A DNA stretch of 64,000 nucleotides from RGIG1681 sp045648025 (GCA_045648025.1 JAZRNH010000045.1:1-64000); one strand, 5' to 3'. Numbered from the stretch's first letter, positions 16,824 to 25,585 are shown. Made by a program: numbers and translations. Notes: a model not told the origin generated them from the sequence alone.

Positions 16824-17573
16824 ATGACAAATGAAAAAAAGTTAGCCGAAATACAAGAATTTCTCTTAAGTATAAAAAATATGCTTGAGTCTAAATATAT
16901 ATTAATTGATAGAAGAGTGTCTGATATTCTCAGAGCAATTGCAGACACAAATGCCGTTTATAACCTTATTGCAGAATGTATGATTAATTTTGATTTTGCT
17001 TATGAATGGCGAAAAGCAACCGCTGGAAGTTTCTTAAAATTGCCAGATTCAGAAGCAAAAAAAGTTGCATTTATCTTTTGTTTGCTTAACAATATTGATG
17101 ATAGAAAAATTGATGTTACACAGGTTTTAGAAAAATATTATTCATATGATTTGGCCTACTCGCCATACGATATGTTTTGCAAATTCGTTATTGTTGAATT
17201 TAGAAGAATAATATTGAAATTCTTGAATATTGAAATTCCAAAGCCAAGACCAACAGTTGAATTTACCGCTCCTGAAATTGAATCAAATGAGCAAAAACCA
17301 GAAATTGATGATTTTGAAAAACTTGATATTGTTCTCAGAGATTTTGTTAAATTTTTGGGTGAACAAAAGAAACTTAAAAATAGTTTTATGCCAAAATATG
17401 ATTTGATTGCAGTTGCATCAACATTTGAACAAGTTGTTCGAAATAAGCAAGTAGAATATTTTTATGCCTTTTTGGTAACACTAAATTCTGCTGCACCAAA
17501 AAATAAAGAAGTGAGAGCAATGCTTGCAGAAATCAACAAACTCGCAAGTTTATTAATTTCAAGAAGAAAGTAA
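16824..17573 (+). CDS. Conserved hypothetical cytoplasmic protein
   Basis: I do not recognise this 249-residue protein. It is predicted mostly alpha-helical and soluble. The N-terminal half holds several helices (e.g. RRVSDILRAIADTNAVYNLIA). A Pro/Glu-rich linker follows at about residues 150-172 (PRPTVEFTAPE), then a second helical domain. The start follows AGGTGAG. It shares an operon with the next gene (10 bp gap). Confidence 0.65.
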   Translation: MTNEKKLAEIQEFLLSIKNMLESKYILIDRRVSDILRAIADTNAVYNLIAECMINFDFAYEWRKATAGSFLKLPDSEAKKVAFIFCLLNNIDDRKIDVTQVLEKYYSYDLAYSPYDMFCKFVIVEFRRIILKFLNIEIPKPRPTVEFTAPEIESNEQKPEIDDFEKLDIVLRDFVKFLGEQKKLKNSFMPKYDLIAVASTFEQVVRNKQVEYFYAFLVTLNSAAPKNKEVRAMLAEINKLASLLISRRK

Positions 17574-17583
17574 GGAGAATTTT

Positions 17584-18024
17584 ATGGAATATACAACATA
17601 TAAAGATTATTGGTATGTCAACCTTGTTGATTTTTCTGATGATGAACTCATTGAACTTAGAAACAATCTTGATATTGAATATGGCAAACTTGCAGAAGAG
17701 TGGGGCGAAGCTGTTGCTCATTTGGTTAATGATTTAAAAGTTGATCCATATACCTTTTGGGGAGGCAGAAAAGTTAAAAAGGTAACAAAAAAATATTCAA
17801 GTCAAACAGCTGAAATTCAAGTATTGATTGAAGACATTCATAAAGAACTTCAAAAAAGAGATAATTATAGATTTGAACAAAGTTTTATTGGTGGAAAACC
17901 TTATCATGATATGAATCTTTCAGAAAAAGAATTCTTTGAAAAAGAACAATTGAAAACTTTGAAATATAAAGAATCAATTGATGTTGAAAGACCAGATGAA
18001 GAAGACGAAGACAATTTAATGTAA
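17584..18024 (+). CDS. Hypothetical acidic/helical protein
   Basis: A 146-residue protein with no family I can name. It begins with an aromatic-rich stretch (YKDYWYVNLVDF) and continues with charged helices likely to form coiled coil (about 20-50 and 75-105). The C-terminus is very acidic (PDEEDEDNLM). It is preceded by AAGGAGAA and followed directly by an intrinsic terminator, so it ends a two-gene operon. Partners unknown. Confidence 0.65.
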   Translation: MEYTTYKDYWYVNLVDFSDDELIELRNNLDIEYGKLAEEWGEAVAHLVNDLKVDPYTFWGGRKVKKVTKKYSSQTAEIQVLIEDIHKELQKRDNYRFEQSFIGGKPYHDMNLSEKEFFEKEQLKTLKYKESIDVERPDEEDEDNLM

Positions 18025-18027
18025 AAT

Positions 18028-18078
18028 AAAAAAGAAGAGCATAACTCTTCTTTTTTTATTGGTAGCACCACAGGGAAT
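18028..18078. repeat. Direct repeat, copy 1 (terminator plus tRNA 3' end)
   Basis: About 51 bases matching 18226-18278 apart from two fewer T in the T tract. It contains the hairpin and then 18 bases identical to the 3' end of tRNA-Glu, including the CCA end (minus strand). Identity stops in the T arm. It therefore looks like an attachment-site scar or a partial tandem duplication. Confidence 0.85.
18031..18058 (+). terminator. Terminator after 17584 gene
   Basis: AAAGAAGAG/CTCTTCTTT stem with CATAA loop and T run. The same hairpin recurs at 18229 as part of a duplication. Confidence 0.85.
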
Positions 18079-18153
18079 ACTCGCAAAAGTTTAAGCTATA
18101 AAAAAACAAATTAATTATTTAACTTTTATTTGTAATATATATTTACATTGGCT

Positions 18154-18204
18154 CGTGACCCTCACGATGTTCGGCTGACGAACTTGCCAAAAATATGGCA
18201 GTTC
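18154..18204. other. Hairpin cluster between the direct repeats
   Basis: Three stems are visible. CGTGA-CCC-TCACG is at 18154-18166 and GTTCG-GCTGA-CGAAC at 18169-18183. GAAC/TGCC pairs with GGCA/GTTC at 18180-18204 with one bulged T. The second and third share GAAC, so they cannot form together. No gene is seen; it could be a small RNA, a recombinase site or a remnant. Confidence 0.4.
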
Positions 18205-18225
18205 ATCTCATAGTTAGTGCAAACA

Positions 18226-18278
18226 AAAAAAGAAGAGCATAACTCTTCTTTTTTTTTATTGGTAGCACCACAGGGAAT
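18226..18278. repeat. Direct repeat, copy 2 (overlaps tRNA-Glu 3' end)
   Basis: Functional partner of the repeat at 18028. It contains the terminator hairpin at 18229-18251, which serves tRNA-Glu on the minus strand, and the true 3' end of the tRNA. Confidence 0.85.
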
Positions 18279-18334
18279 CGAACCCTGCTCCCAAGCGTGA
18301 GAGGCTTGTGTCCTAACCGATAGACTATGATGCC
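18260..18334 (-). tRNA. tRNA-Glu (anticodon CTC)
   Basis: 75 bases including an encoded CCA. Read on the minus strand, the acceptor GGCATCA pairs with TGGTGCT (two G-U wobbles). The D arm contains AGTCTATCGGTTAGGAC. The anticodon stem CAAGC/GCTTG frames the loop CTCTCAC, giving anticodon CTC (GAG codons). The T arm CAGGG/CCCTG has the loop TTCGATT. The body matches the usual tRNA-Glu pattern. Confidence 0.95.
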
Positions 18335-18461
18335 ATATTTCTTAACAAGGGAATTATAACACAGTAAACTAAAATTTGCAATAAAAATTTTTAAAAACAG
18401 ATAACTTTTATTAACGACAAATTTGCTTGATGTGTTATACTATTTTCATAAGGAAGGTATT

Positions 18462-19148
18462 ATGAAAAGAGTTATTTGTGTTACTGGTGCAAGTGATGGT
18501 TTGGGCAAGGCAATAGTGGAACATTTTAGCAAAAAAGATTATGTTTTTGCAATTGCAAGAAACAAAACAATGCTTGAAAAATTATCAAAGGAAACAGGTT
18601 GTGGATACTTTGTTGCAGATGTTACAAAACCTGCCGAGCTTGAAACTGTTATGTCACACATAATATCCGATAAAAACAGGATTGATGTGCTTATAAACAG
18701 TGCTGGAAGCCTTGTTGATGGTGAACTTTTAAACTGTGATTATGATGAAATTAAAACAGTTATAGATACAAATTTGACTGGTTTAATCAATTCAACAAAA
18801 GCTGTTGTGCCATATATGAAAAAGCAAAATCAAGGCACAATTTTGAATATCAATTCTCAAGCGGGATTTGGAGCTCTTGCTGAAAAGTCTATCTATAATG
18901 CTTCAAAGTGGGGTGTTAGAGGATTTTCAAAATGTATTCAACCTGAACTTTCAAAATATGGTATTAGAGTAACAGATGTTTTTCCTGGAAGAATGCAAAC
19001 GGGTATGTTTGAAAAAATTGGGCAAAAAAGAGATATGAATTTTGCAGTTAGAATGACAGATATGATTAAGCTTATTGAATTTGTTTTGGATATGCCAAAA
19101 GATATGGTTATTCCTGAAATTGGAATTAAACACATAAACAACAACTAG
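18462..19148 (+). CDS. Short-chain dehydrogenase/reductase
   Basis: Classical SDR oxidoreductase (228 residues from the ATG at 18462, after AAGGAAGG; an upstream in-frame start is rejected). The NAD(P)-binding TGASDGLG is at residues 8-15, the structural NSAG at about 77-80, the catalytic Ser in NINSQAGFG, and the catalytic YNASK about 13 residues later. ARN after the second strand suggests NADP preference. The substrate cannot be read from the sequence. It is followed 21 bp later by pepD. Confidence 0.9.
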   Translation: MKRVICVTGASDGLGKAIVEHFSKKDYVFAIARNKTMLEKLSKETGCGYFVADVTKPAELETVMSHIISDKNRIDVLINSAGSLVDGELLNCDYDEIKTVIDTNLTGLINSTKAVVPYMKKQNQGTILNINSQAGFGALAEKSIYNASKWGVRGFSKCIQPELSKYGIRVTDVFPGRMQTGMFEKIGQKRDMNFAVRMTDMIKLIEFVLDMPKDMVIPEIGIKHINNN

Positions 19149-19169
19149 ATATTTACTAAGGAGAATTTT

Positions 19170-20558
19170 ATGAGCAGAGCAATAGATATTTTTAAAGAGA
19201 TTTTGGCTATTCCTAGACCGTCAGGAAAGGAAGAAAAAATTGCAGATTATTTGGTTAAATTTGCAAAAAACAATAATCTTGAATATTTTAGAGATGCAAA
19301 AAACAATGTAATCATAAAAAAGAATAATGGCAGCAATAAAACTATAATTTTGCAAGGTCATACAGATATGGTTTGTGTGGCAGATAAAATGGTTGTTCAT
19401 AACTTTAATGAGCAAGGTATTAATTACTTTGAAGAAGATGATTTTATAAAAGCTCAAGGAACCACACTTGGTGCAGATAATGGAGTTGGTGTTTCAATTA
19501 TCTTATCTTTGCTTTTGGAAGATTATCAAGGAATGATTCCAAACATTGAAGCGGTTTTCACAGTGCAAGAAGAAACAACTATGGAAGGTGCAAAATCGCT
19601 CGATTATTCTAAACTTGAAGGAAAAGCCTTGCTTAGTTTAGATGGTGACAGAGAGGGTGTTTTAGAGGTTTCTAGTGCAGGAATAGCTGACATTTTGTTT
19701 GAAAAGAAACTCAAAGAAATCAAGCAGCCAAAAGATACTTTTGTTTATTCAGTTGAAGTTTCAAATCTTGCAGGCGGACATTCTGGCGAAGATATCAATA
19801 AAAATAGGTTAAATGCCATTGATATTTTAGGAAGAATTTTAAAAGAGATTAACCCTATTGGAATTATTTCAATTTTTGGTGGGGAGAGAAGTAATGTTAT
19901 TCCAAGCACCGCTGTTTGTGAATTTGTTACAGAAAAAAGTATGGGCGAAGTAAGTTTTATTTGTAGCAAATTCAGAGAACTTTCAGAAGAAAATGACAAT
20001 CATCCAACAATTTTTGTGAGCAAACTTGAAGATAAAGAGTGGGTGATTTATGACGAAGATGAAGTTGTTAGTTTTATTAACAACTTTGAACATGGTGTGC
20101 TTAGATTTATTGATGGAAATTGTCCAATAACATCTGAAAATATGGGTATTTTAAGACTTTCTGACGGAGTTTTGTCGGTTAGGGCATCTGTTAGAAGCTC
20201 TGATAAAAATGACGAGGACAAACAGTTAAAAGTGCTTTCTGCTCTTGGCAAAATCCATGGTTTTTCATTTGAAATTTTGTGTCAAAATCCATTTTTTGAG
20301 TGCAAGGGTAGTTCTATTTTAAGAGATGCATTAAAGGATTCTTATAAAAAACTTTATCAAAAAACCGTTATTGAAAAACACATTCATGCCGGTCTTGAAG
20401 GTGGTGTTTTTGCAGAAAATATTGAAGGACTTGATGTTTGTGTTGCAGCAGCAGATATTTTTGATTTACATTCAACAAAAGAAAGAGCATCAATCAGCTC
20501 AATAAACAGAACATATGATTGGATTTTAAGTTCATTGATGGATTATGAAGGAAGATAA
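19170..20558 (+). CDS. pepD: Aminoacyl-histidine dipeptidase (PepD-type, M20)
   Basis: Zinc dipeptidase that hydrolyses Xaa-His and related dipeptides in the cytoplasm. The 462-residue length and motifs fit: metal ligand His64 with Asp66 in QGHTDM, bridging Asp103 in GADNGVG, catalytic Glu134 and ligand Glu135 in QEETTMEGA, the lid-domain NLAGGHSGEDI, and a final His ligand region in DLHSTKERASI. It starts after AAGGAGAA. The HAD phosphatase follows after two bases. Confidence 0.93.
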   Translation: MSRAIDIFKEILAIPRPSGKEEKIADYLVKFAKNNNLEYFRDAKNNVIIKKNNGSNKTIILQGHTDMVCVADKMVVHNFNEQGINYFEEDDFIKAQGTTLGADNGVGVSIILSLLLEDYQGMIPNIEAVFTVQEETTMEGAKSLDYSKLEGKALLSLDGDREGVLEVSSAGIADILFEKKLKEIKQPKDTFVYSVEVSNLAGGHSGEDINKNRLNAIDILGRILKEINPIGIISIFGGERSNVIPSTAVCEFVTEKSMGEVSFICSKFRELSEENDNHPTIFVSKLEDKEWVIYDEDEVVSFINNFEHGVLRFIDGNCPITSENMGILRLSDGVLSVRASVRSSDKNDEDKQLKVLSALGKIHGFSFEILCQNPFFECKGSSILRDALKDSYKKLYQKTVIEKHIHAGLEGGVFAENIEGLDVCVAAADIFDLHSTKERASISSINRTYDWILSSLMDYEGR

Positions 20559-20560
20559 TT

Positions 20561-21271
20561 ATGATAAAAGCGGTATTGTTTGATTTAGATGGAACTTTGG
20601 TTCCACTTAAAGATGATGAGTTTATTAAGGCATATTTTGGTTTGCTTTGCAAAAAACTTATGCCTTTTGGCTATGAGAAAGATTTGCTTGTAAAAACCGT
20701 TTTAGAAGGCGATAAACTTATGAGATTAAATGATGGCAAACAAACAAATGAAGTTGTGTTTTGGAATCATATGGCAGAAGTTTATGGTGAAGAAAAAAGA
20801 GCAGACGAACAAATTTTTCATGAATTTTATTTAAATGAATTCAAGCAAGTTCAAGTTGTTGCCGGTCAAAATGATAAAGCCAGAGAAGTGATTGATTTTT
20901 GCAAGAGCAAAGGATTAAAGGTGATTGTTGCAACCAGCCCAGTTTTTCCAGTTGAAGCAATGGTTGCCAGACTTGGCTTTGTTGGTCTTAAAGAAAATGA
21001 CTTTGATTATATAACCAGTTATAAAACCTGTTCATATTCAAAACCAAATCCTAAATTTTATGAAGAGATTTTAACAAAAAATGGTTTGTCTGCTGACGAA
21101 GTTTTATATTTTGGTAATAGTGAAAAAGATGACGGAACACCTGCAACCGCTGTTGGAATTAAATCGTTTATGGTGGGAAATCAAATTATTGTTGATGAAA
21201 ACAATCCAAATAAGTTTAAGCACTATGAATTTGATGAAATAATTGGCATTATTAATGAAAATATAAAGTAA
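20561..21271 (+). CDS. HAD-family hydrolase
   Basis: Cytoplasmic phosphatase-like enzyme (236 residues). Motif I FDLDGTL has nucleophile Asp8 and acid/base Asp10. Motif II is the Thr/Ser in VATSPVFP, motif III the Lys in SKPNPKFY, and motif IV is GNSEKDDGTPA. A helical cap lies between motifs I and II. The substrate is unknown; small phosphorylated metabolites are usual for this type. It is coupled to pepD by a two-base gap. Confidence 0.9.
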   Translation: MIKAVLFDLDGTLVPLKDDEFIKAYFGLLCKKLMPFGYEKDLLVKTVLEGDKLMRLNDGKQTNEVVFWNHMAEVYGEEKRADEQIFHEFYLNEFKQVQVVAGQNDKAREVIDFCKSKGLKVIVATSPVFPVEAMVARLGFVGLKENDFDYITSYKTCSYSKPNPKFYEEILTKNGLSADEVLYFGNSEKDDGTPATAVGIKSFMVGNQIIVDENNPNKFKHYEFDEIIGIINENIK

Positions 21272-21319
21272 CAAAATTAATAAAATTGAAACAATTTTCT
21301 GCTAATAGATAAAATTATT

Positions 21320-21347
21320 TTGAATTGATTATTGTTAAGATTATAAT
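21320..21347 (+). promoter_or_regulatory. Promoter for degV
   Basis: TTGAAT (21320-21325), a 16-base spacer and perfect TATAAT (21342-21347), 28 bases before the ATG. Confidence 0.55.
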
Positions 21348-21375
21348 TTAACTATGTTATTTTAAGGAGAACCTT

Positions 21376-22263
21376 ATGAAAAAATTTGCAGTTTCTGCTG
21401 ATTCAACATGTGATTTATATAAACAAGAAGTTGAAGAACTTAATGTGTATGTTGGAAGACTTAATTTTGTTGTTGAACAAGGCAAAGAAACAGAAGAATT
21501 TTTAGACGATTTTAACAGTTATGATGAATATGTTGAATTTTATAAAAAACTCAGAAATGGTGCAGTTGCAAGAACCAGTATTTTAAATTTACAAGCACAC
21601 ATTGATTTGTTTACAAAAATGGCGGAAGATGGAGTTAAATCAGCGGTGCATTTTTCACAGTCAAAAGGTCTTAGCCCAACAATTGACAATGCAAACAAGG
21701 CGATTGAAATTGTAAAAGAAAAATATCCTGATATTGATTATTTGACTGTTGAAACCAACACAACAACTGTGGCAGAAGGTATGCTTGTTAAACTTGCTTG
21801 TAAACTTAGAGATGAGGGTAAAACTGCTGCTGAAACCAAAGAGATTATTGAAAATGAAAAGAATCATATTCAACATTTCATCTTGGTTGATGATCTTATG
21901 TATTTGAAAAGAGGCGGAAGAATAAGCACTGTTTCTGCTGCTTTTGGAACTCTTTTAAATATTAAACCGATTATTGAGTTTACCAAAGCTGGAAAACTTG
22001 AAGTTGTTAGAAAAGAAAAAGGAACAAAAAAGGCATTAAAATCAATAGTTTCAGAATTTGGAAATTTTTCAAAGAGTGAAAATTTTGATATTGTTATTGT
22101 GCATACTGACAATTTGCCACTTGCAGAAAATCTTCAACAAATGCTTGAAGAAGAATATAATGTTAAACCGGAAATTAGAATTATGGGACCTATCATTGGT
22201 GCTCATGTTGGTCCAAATGCAGTTGCTTACACATTTATTAGTAACGAAGAAAGACCATATTAA
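21376..22263 (+). CDS. degV: DegV family fatty-acid-binding protein
   Basis: DegV/FakB proteins bind a fatty acid and present it to a FakA kinase for phosphorylation. The 295-residue protein begins FAVSADSTCDLY, with the Ser/Thr cluster that binds the carboxylate. It carries ARTSILNLQAH (the usual T-S-Q region), LMYLKRGGRIS near residue 175-185, and IGAHVGPNAVAYTF near the end (the GxHxGPG-like motif). It is a single gene with its own promoter and terminator. Which lipid it binds is unknown. Confidence 0.93.
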   Translation: MKKFAVSADSTCDLYKQEVEELNVYVGRLNFVVEQGKETEEFLDDFNSYDEYVEFYKKLRNGAVARTSILNLQAHIDLFTKMAEDGVKSAVHFSQSKGLSPTIDNANKAIEIVKEKYPDIDYLTVETNTTTVAEGMLVKLACKLRDEGKTAAETKEIIENEKNHIQHFILVDDLMYLKRGGRISTVSAAFGTLLNIKPIIEFTKAGKLEVVRKEKGTKKALKSIVSEFGNFSKSENFDIVIVHTDNLPLAENLQQMLEEEYNVKPEIRIMGPIIGAHVGPNAVAYTFISNEERPY

Positions 22264-22280
22264 TTTTATTTTTGCAAAAC

Positions 22281-22309
22281 AAAAAGACCTATTGTTTAGG
22301 TCTTTTTTA
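22281..22309 (+). terminator. Terminator after degV
   Basis: AAAAGACCTA/TAGGTCTTTT hairpin followed by T run. Confidence 0.85.
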
Positions 22310-22311
22310 TA

Positions 22312-22860
22312 TTACTTTGAAATTGATTTTTTATATTCTGCAATATAAGATTTAATTTCTTTGCAGGTTTCATATGGCATTTCAATATGTCCAAATTTGT
22401 AAGCTGAAGAATATTTTCCTTCAACAACAGGACTTGCTGCACTTCCAAATGTTACTGAACCAGTGTTCTTTTTAACAATTTTGTCAATAAGGCTAACATA
22501 AACATCTACAACACCAATCATACTCATATCAAGGCTTTTATAATCAATACCAAAAATGCCAGTTCTAATAATGATTCTTTTATTTGAATATGCAAAGTAA
22601 ACATTTTTGTAATAAATGTGGGTGAGTGCAAAAACAACAAGCATTACAGCAATATAAATTCCTATTGGGATAAGAACAAGAATAGGATTTGCATCAGTTT
22701 CTGTATCAAATAAAATTCCAAAAATTGAAACAATAACAAAAAATGCCATTGCAAGAGTATAACTAACAAATGTTGATATAAATAATTTTGTTTTGTTTGG
22801 CTTATAAACTTTAACGATTTTTTCATCGTCGTCTAAAACTTTTGAGAATAATTCTTCCAT
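22312..22860 (-). CDS. Membrane protein with bacterial PH (YdbS-like) domain
   Basis: The 182-residue protein has two adjacent membrane helices (about residues 27-50 and 60-82) and a C-terminal bacterial PH domain. The domain is recognisable from YFAYSNKRIIIRTGIFG, then SLDMSMIGVVDVYVSLIDK and GSVTFGSA. Proteins of this type are cytoplasmic-membrane proteins of unknown role. The start follows GGAGGG. It converges on degV. Confidence 0.85.
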   Translation of the reverse strand: MEELFSKVLDDDEKIVKVYKPNKTKLFISTFVSYTLAMAFFVIVSIFGILFDTETDANPILVLIPIGIYIAVMLVVFALTHIYYKNVYFAYSNKRIIIRTGIFGIDYKSLDMSMIGVVDVYVSLIDKIVKKNTGSVTFGSAASPVVEGKYSSAYKFGHIEMPYETCKEIKSYIAEYKKSISK

Positions 22861-22974
22861 AAAACCCTCCTTAAAACTAATATTACTATATCAAAAACAG
22901 AGTCATTTTTCAAATATATTAACCAAAATGTTAAAATATAATGACAAATTCAAGATTTTTGTAGAATTTTGTTA

Positions 22975-22980
22975 TATAAT
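22975..22980 (+). promoter_or_regulatory. -10 element immediately upstream of comEC
   Basis: Perfect TATAAT ending 11 bases before the comEC ATG; a transcript from it would have only a few leader bases. No convincing -35 is seen. Confidence 0.4.
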
Positions 22981-22991
22981 GTTTTTATTAT

Positions 22992-24533
22992 ATGAAAAAG
23001 ATAATAAATTTTAGACCTTTTTTAATTTTGATGTTGTGCCTAATGCTTTCAATTGTGTTTGGGACAATGGTTTTGCATACAAAAAATTTGAAAATGGTTT
23101 TTATTGTGTTTTTCTCATTATGTTTGATTTGCAGCATTGTGCTTTGTTTTATCTTTAAGAGAAAGTTTTTAATTTTTATTTCAATTTGTTTGCTGGTTTC
23201 AATTATTCCACTTATTCAAATATATGCAAAGACAAGTGAATTGAATAAGCTTCGTGGTTATGCTGGTGTGGATATTGTTGTTAGTGGCAGAATTTCTGAC
23301 AATTACAAAATAACAAGCGGTGGCAGTTTAAATATTGTTTTAGATTCTGTTGAAATTATTGGAGCCGATTTCAAAGTTAAAACAAAAGGAAAGGTTTCAG
23401 TTTATACAAATCCAAACAACTTTAACTTAGAAGATTTTTCAATCGGCAGATTTGTGTCTGTTATGGGAAAACTTTCAGTTTATGATTTAGAAGATATTCA
23501 AGATTATACAATGTTTAACTTGTCAAAAGATATAAATTCTTCGGTTTATGTGAACTATTCAAAGTTTATTTTGAAAGATAAAACTAACATTATGCCAGAT
23601 GAATTTGTGAGGGCAACCGTCTTAAATAAAATTGAATCAGAAGATATTGAATATGGTGATGTTGGTTATGCAATGCTCTTTGGTGAATCTATGTTGCTTG
23701 AACAAGATATTCTTGAAGCATTTAGAACAACGGGAATCGCACACTTACTTGCTGTTAGTGGACTTCATGTATCAATTATTGCTGCAATTATTAGCTTTGT
23801 GTTAAAAAGAGCAAAAGTTTCAAATGTTTTTAATTTGATAATAATGACAGTGTTATTATCGATTTATAGTTATCTATGCAACTTTTCTGTTTCTGTTGTC
23901 AGAGCAAGTTTAATGATGATAATGTATTTGTATTTAAAGGTTAGGGGAAAGTGTTATGACAGATTGTCAGCATTGTCACTTTCTGCGATTATAATATTGC
24001 TTACGAATCCTCTAAATTTGTTTAGTGTATCATTTATTCTTAGCTTTATGGCTGTGTTTTCTATAACAGTATTGGCAAAAACTTTAGAAAAATTGTTTAG
24101 TTGTTTTATGAAGAAAAAGGCGGCGACAGCACTTTCGATTGTGTTTGCAGTGCAGGTTGGATTGATTTTTATTCAATTGTATTTTTTCAAAAAATATACA
24201 ATTTTAAGTTTGGTTTATAACCTAATTGCGATTCCTGTTGCAACGATTGCATTTGAAGTTTTCATTGTTACATTGCTACTTTCTTCACTATTACCATTTT
24301 TGTCAGTATTCTTTAAAATATTTGAACTATTAATGGGACTTGTTGTTAAATTTGTTTATACCGTTTCAAAAATCGGACTAATGATTTCGATTAACAATCT
24401 TAATTTTTGGATAGTGTTGCTCGGAATTGCAATAATGATAACGGCAAGTAATTTTATATTTGCCAAAAAAAGATATAAGGCAGTGGGTGTTTCACTGTTT
24501 ATGTTAATTGGCGGAATTTTGCTGTTTGTGTGA
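22992..24533 (+). CDS. comEC: ComEC/Rec2-like DNA channel protein, channel domain only
   Basis: ComEC forms the inner-membrane channel for single-stranded DNA during natural transformation. This 513-residue protein has N-terminal hydrophobic helices, a soluble OB-like domain (about residues 85-200), and the competence domain with the signature HLLAVSGLHVSI followed by many helices. Full-length ComEC (about 750 residues) ends in a metallo-beta-lactamase-like domain; that domain is absent, and the frame ends in TGA directly after the last helix. The ATG has no Shine-Dalgarno. holA follows at once, as is common. Confidence 0.85.
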   Translation: MKKIINFRPFLILMLCLMLSIVFGTMVLHTKNLKMVFIVFFSLCLICSIVLCFIFKRKFLIFISICLLVSIIPLIQIYAKTSELNKLRGYAGVDIVVSGRISDNYKITSGGSLNIVLDSVEIIGADFKVKTKGKVSVYTNPNNFNLEDFSIGRFVSVMGKLSVYDLEDIQDYTMFNLSKDINSSVYVNYSKFILKDKTNIMPDEFVRATVLNKIESEDIEYGDVGYAMLFGESMLLEQDILEAFRTTGIAHLLAVSGLHVSIIAAIISFVLKRAKVSNVFNLIIMTVLLSIYSYLCNFSVSVVRASLMMIMYLYLKVRGKCYDRLSALSLSAIIILLTNPLNLFSVSFILSFMAVFSITVLAKTLEKLFSCFMKKKAATALSIVFAVQVGLIFIQLYFFKKYTILSLVYNLIAIPVATIAFEVFIVTLLLSSLLPFLSVFFKIFELLMGLVVKFVYTVSKIGLMISINNLNFWIVLLGIAIMITASNFIFAKKRYKAVGVSLFMLIGGILLFV

Positions 24534-24552
24534 TGTTAAAACAAAAAGAAAC

Positions 24553-24581
24553 TAGACAAACAATTTGTTGTTTGATATAAT
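24553..24581 (+). promoter_or_regulatory. Promoter for holA operon
   Basis: TAGACA (24553-24558), a 17-base spacer and perfect TATAAT (24576-24581). It rules out the in-frame TTG codons at 24565/24568 as holA starts. Confidence 0.65.
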
Positions 24582-24606
24582 AAAACTGCTTGGAGCTAGA
24601 AAAAAA

Positions 24607-25584
24607 GTGAAATATGTTGAATTAAAGACAAGTTTAAAAAATAAAGTAGAAAATGCCTATTTGATTTTTGGTGATGATAGGTATTTGTGTTATGATGCTT
24701 TAAAAAAGATTGAGGACTCACTTTCACTTACCATCAAAGATATGAACTCTGTTGTTATATCAGGGGATAGCACCACAGCAAAAGATATTGTTGATTCTGC
24801 AAACCTTTATCCTTTTGGAGATTTGAACAGGCTTGTGGTTGTTAAAGATTTTGCACCAACAAAAAATAAAGAAGAATATAAAACAATAGAGGCTTATTTG
24901 AAAGCTCCTCAAACATCAACAGTTTTGGTGTTTTTTAACCCAGATTCTTCTGATTTTTTCAAAGGTATGTCTAACATAACACCTGTAGATTGTGGAAAAA
25001 TCGGCATTCAGGTTATTTCTGCATTTGTTAAAAATCATTTAGCAAAAAATGAAATCAGTGCAACAGAAACGGCAATTCAAGACCTTATTTTGTTCTGTGA
25101 CAGTGATATGTCTAGAATTACAAATGAACTTGAAAAGTTGTCAGCTTATGTTGCAGACACAAAAGTTTTGACAGAAGAAGTTGTTCATGATTTTGTTGTT
25201 CAAGACAAAGAATATCAAGTTTTTGAACTTGCGGAGTTTATTGCAAAAGGTGAAGGCAAAAAAGCAATTGACCTAGTTGATAGTTTTATGATAAAATCAG
25301 GCACAGCTTTTACTATTTTGTCTCCATTATTCAACAATTATAGAAGGGCACTTTTTGTGTCTATTAACAAAGATAAAACAACTGCAGAAATTGCAGGGCT
25401 TTTGGGCATTAAAGAATTTGCTGTAAAAATGCTTAAAAATCAAGTAAATTCATTTTCTTCTAAAGATTTGAAGAAAATTGTTGATATGATTGCAGAATAT
25501 GATAAAAAAATTAAAATAGGTGAAATAAAAGAAAATGTTGCAATAAAAACTATTGTAAACAATATACTAAATTTAAGAGGATAA
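24607..25584 (+). CDS. holA: DNA polymerase III delta subunit
   Basis: The clamp-loader wrench that opens the beta clamp. I start at GTG 24607 (325 residues, MKYVELKTSLK), with GGAG 11 bases upstream. This agrees with the promoter position and with the usual MKYxELK opening of homologues. The family pattern AYLIFGDDRYL, then NLYPFGDLNRLVVVKDF and QDKEYQVFELAEFIAKG, is clear. The Walker motifs are degenerate, as always in delta. The membrane-protein gene begins one base after the stop. Confidence 0.92.
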   Translation: MKYVELKTSLKNKVENAYLIFGDDRYLCYDALKKIEDSLSLTIKDMNSVVISGDSTTAKDIVDSANLYPFGDLNRLVVVKDFAPTKNKEEYKTIEAYLKAPQTSTVLVFFNPDSSDFFKGMSNITPVDCGKIGIQVISAFVKNHLAKNEISATETAIQDLILFCDSDMSRITNELEKLSAYVADTKVLTEEVVHDFVVQDKEYQVFELAEFIAKGEGKKAIDLVDSFMIKSGTAFTILSPLFNNYRRALFVSINKDKTTAEIAGLLGIKEFAVKMLKNQVNSFSSKDLKKIVDMIAEYDKKIKIGEIKENVAIKTIVNNILNLRG

Positions 25585-25585
25585 A

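Noticed and set aside
24531..24533. Alternative genetic code (TGA as Trp)
   Set aside because: TGA cleanly ends comEC just before the holA promoter; Trp is encoded by TGG throughout.
24565..24606. TTG starts for holA
   Set aside because: They lie upstream of the -10 box of the holA promoter, so they would not be in the transcript from it, and homologues begin at the equivalent of the GTG at 24607.
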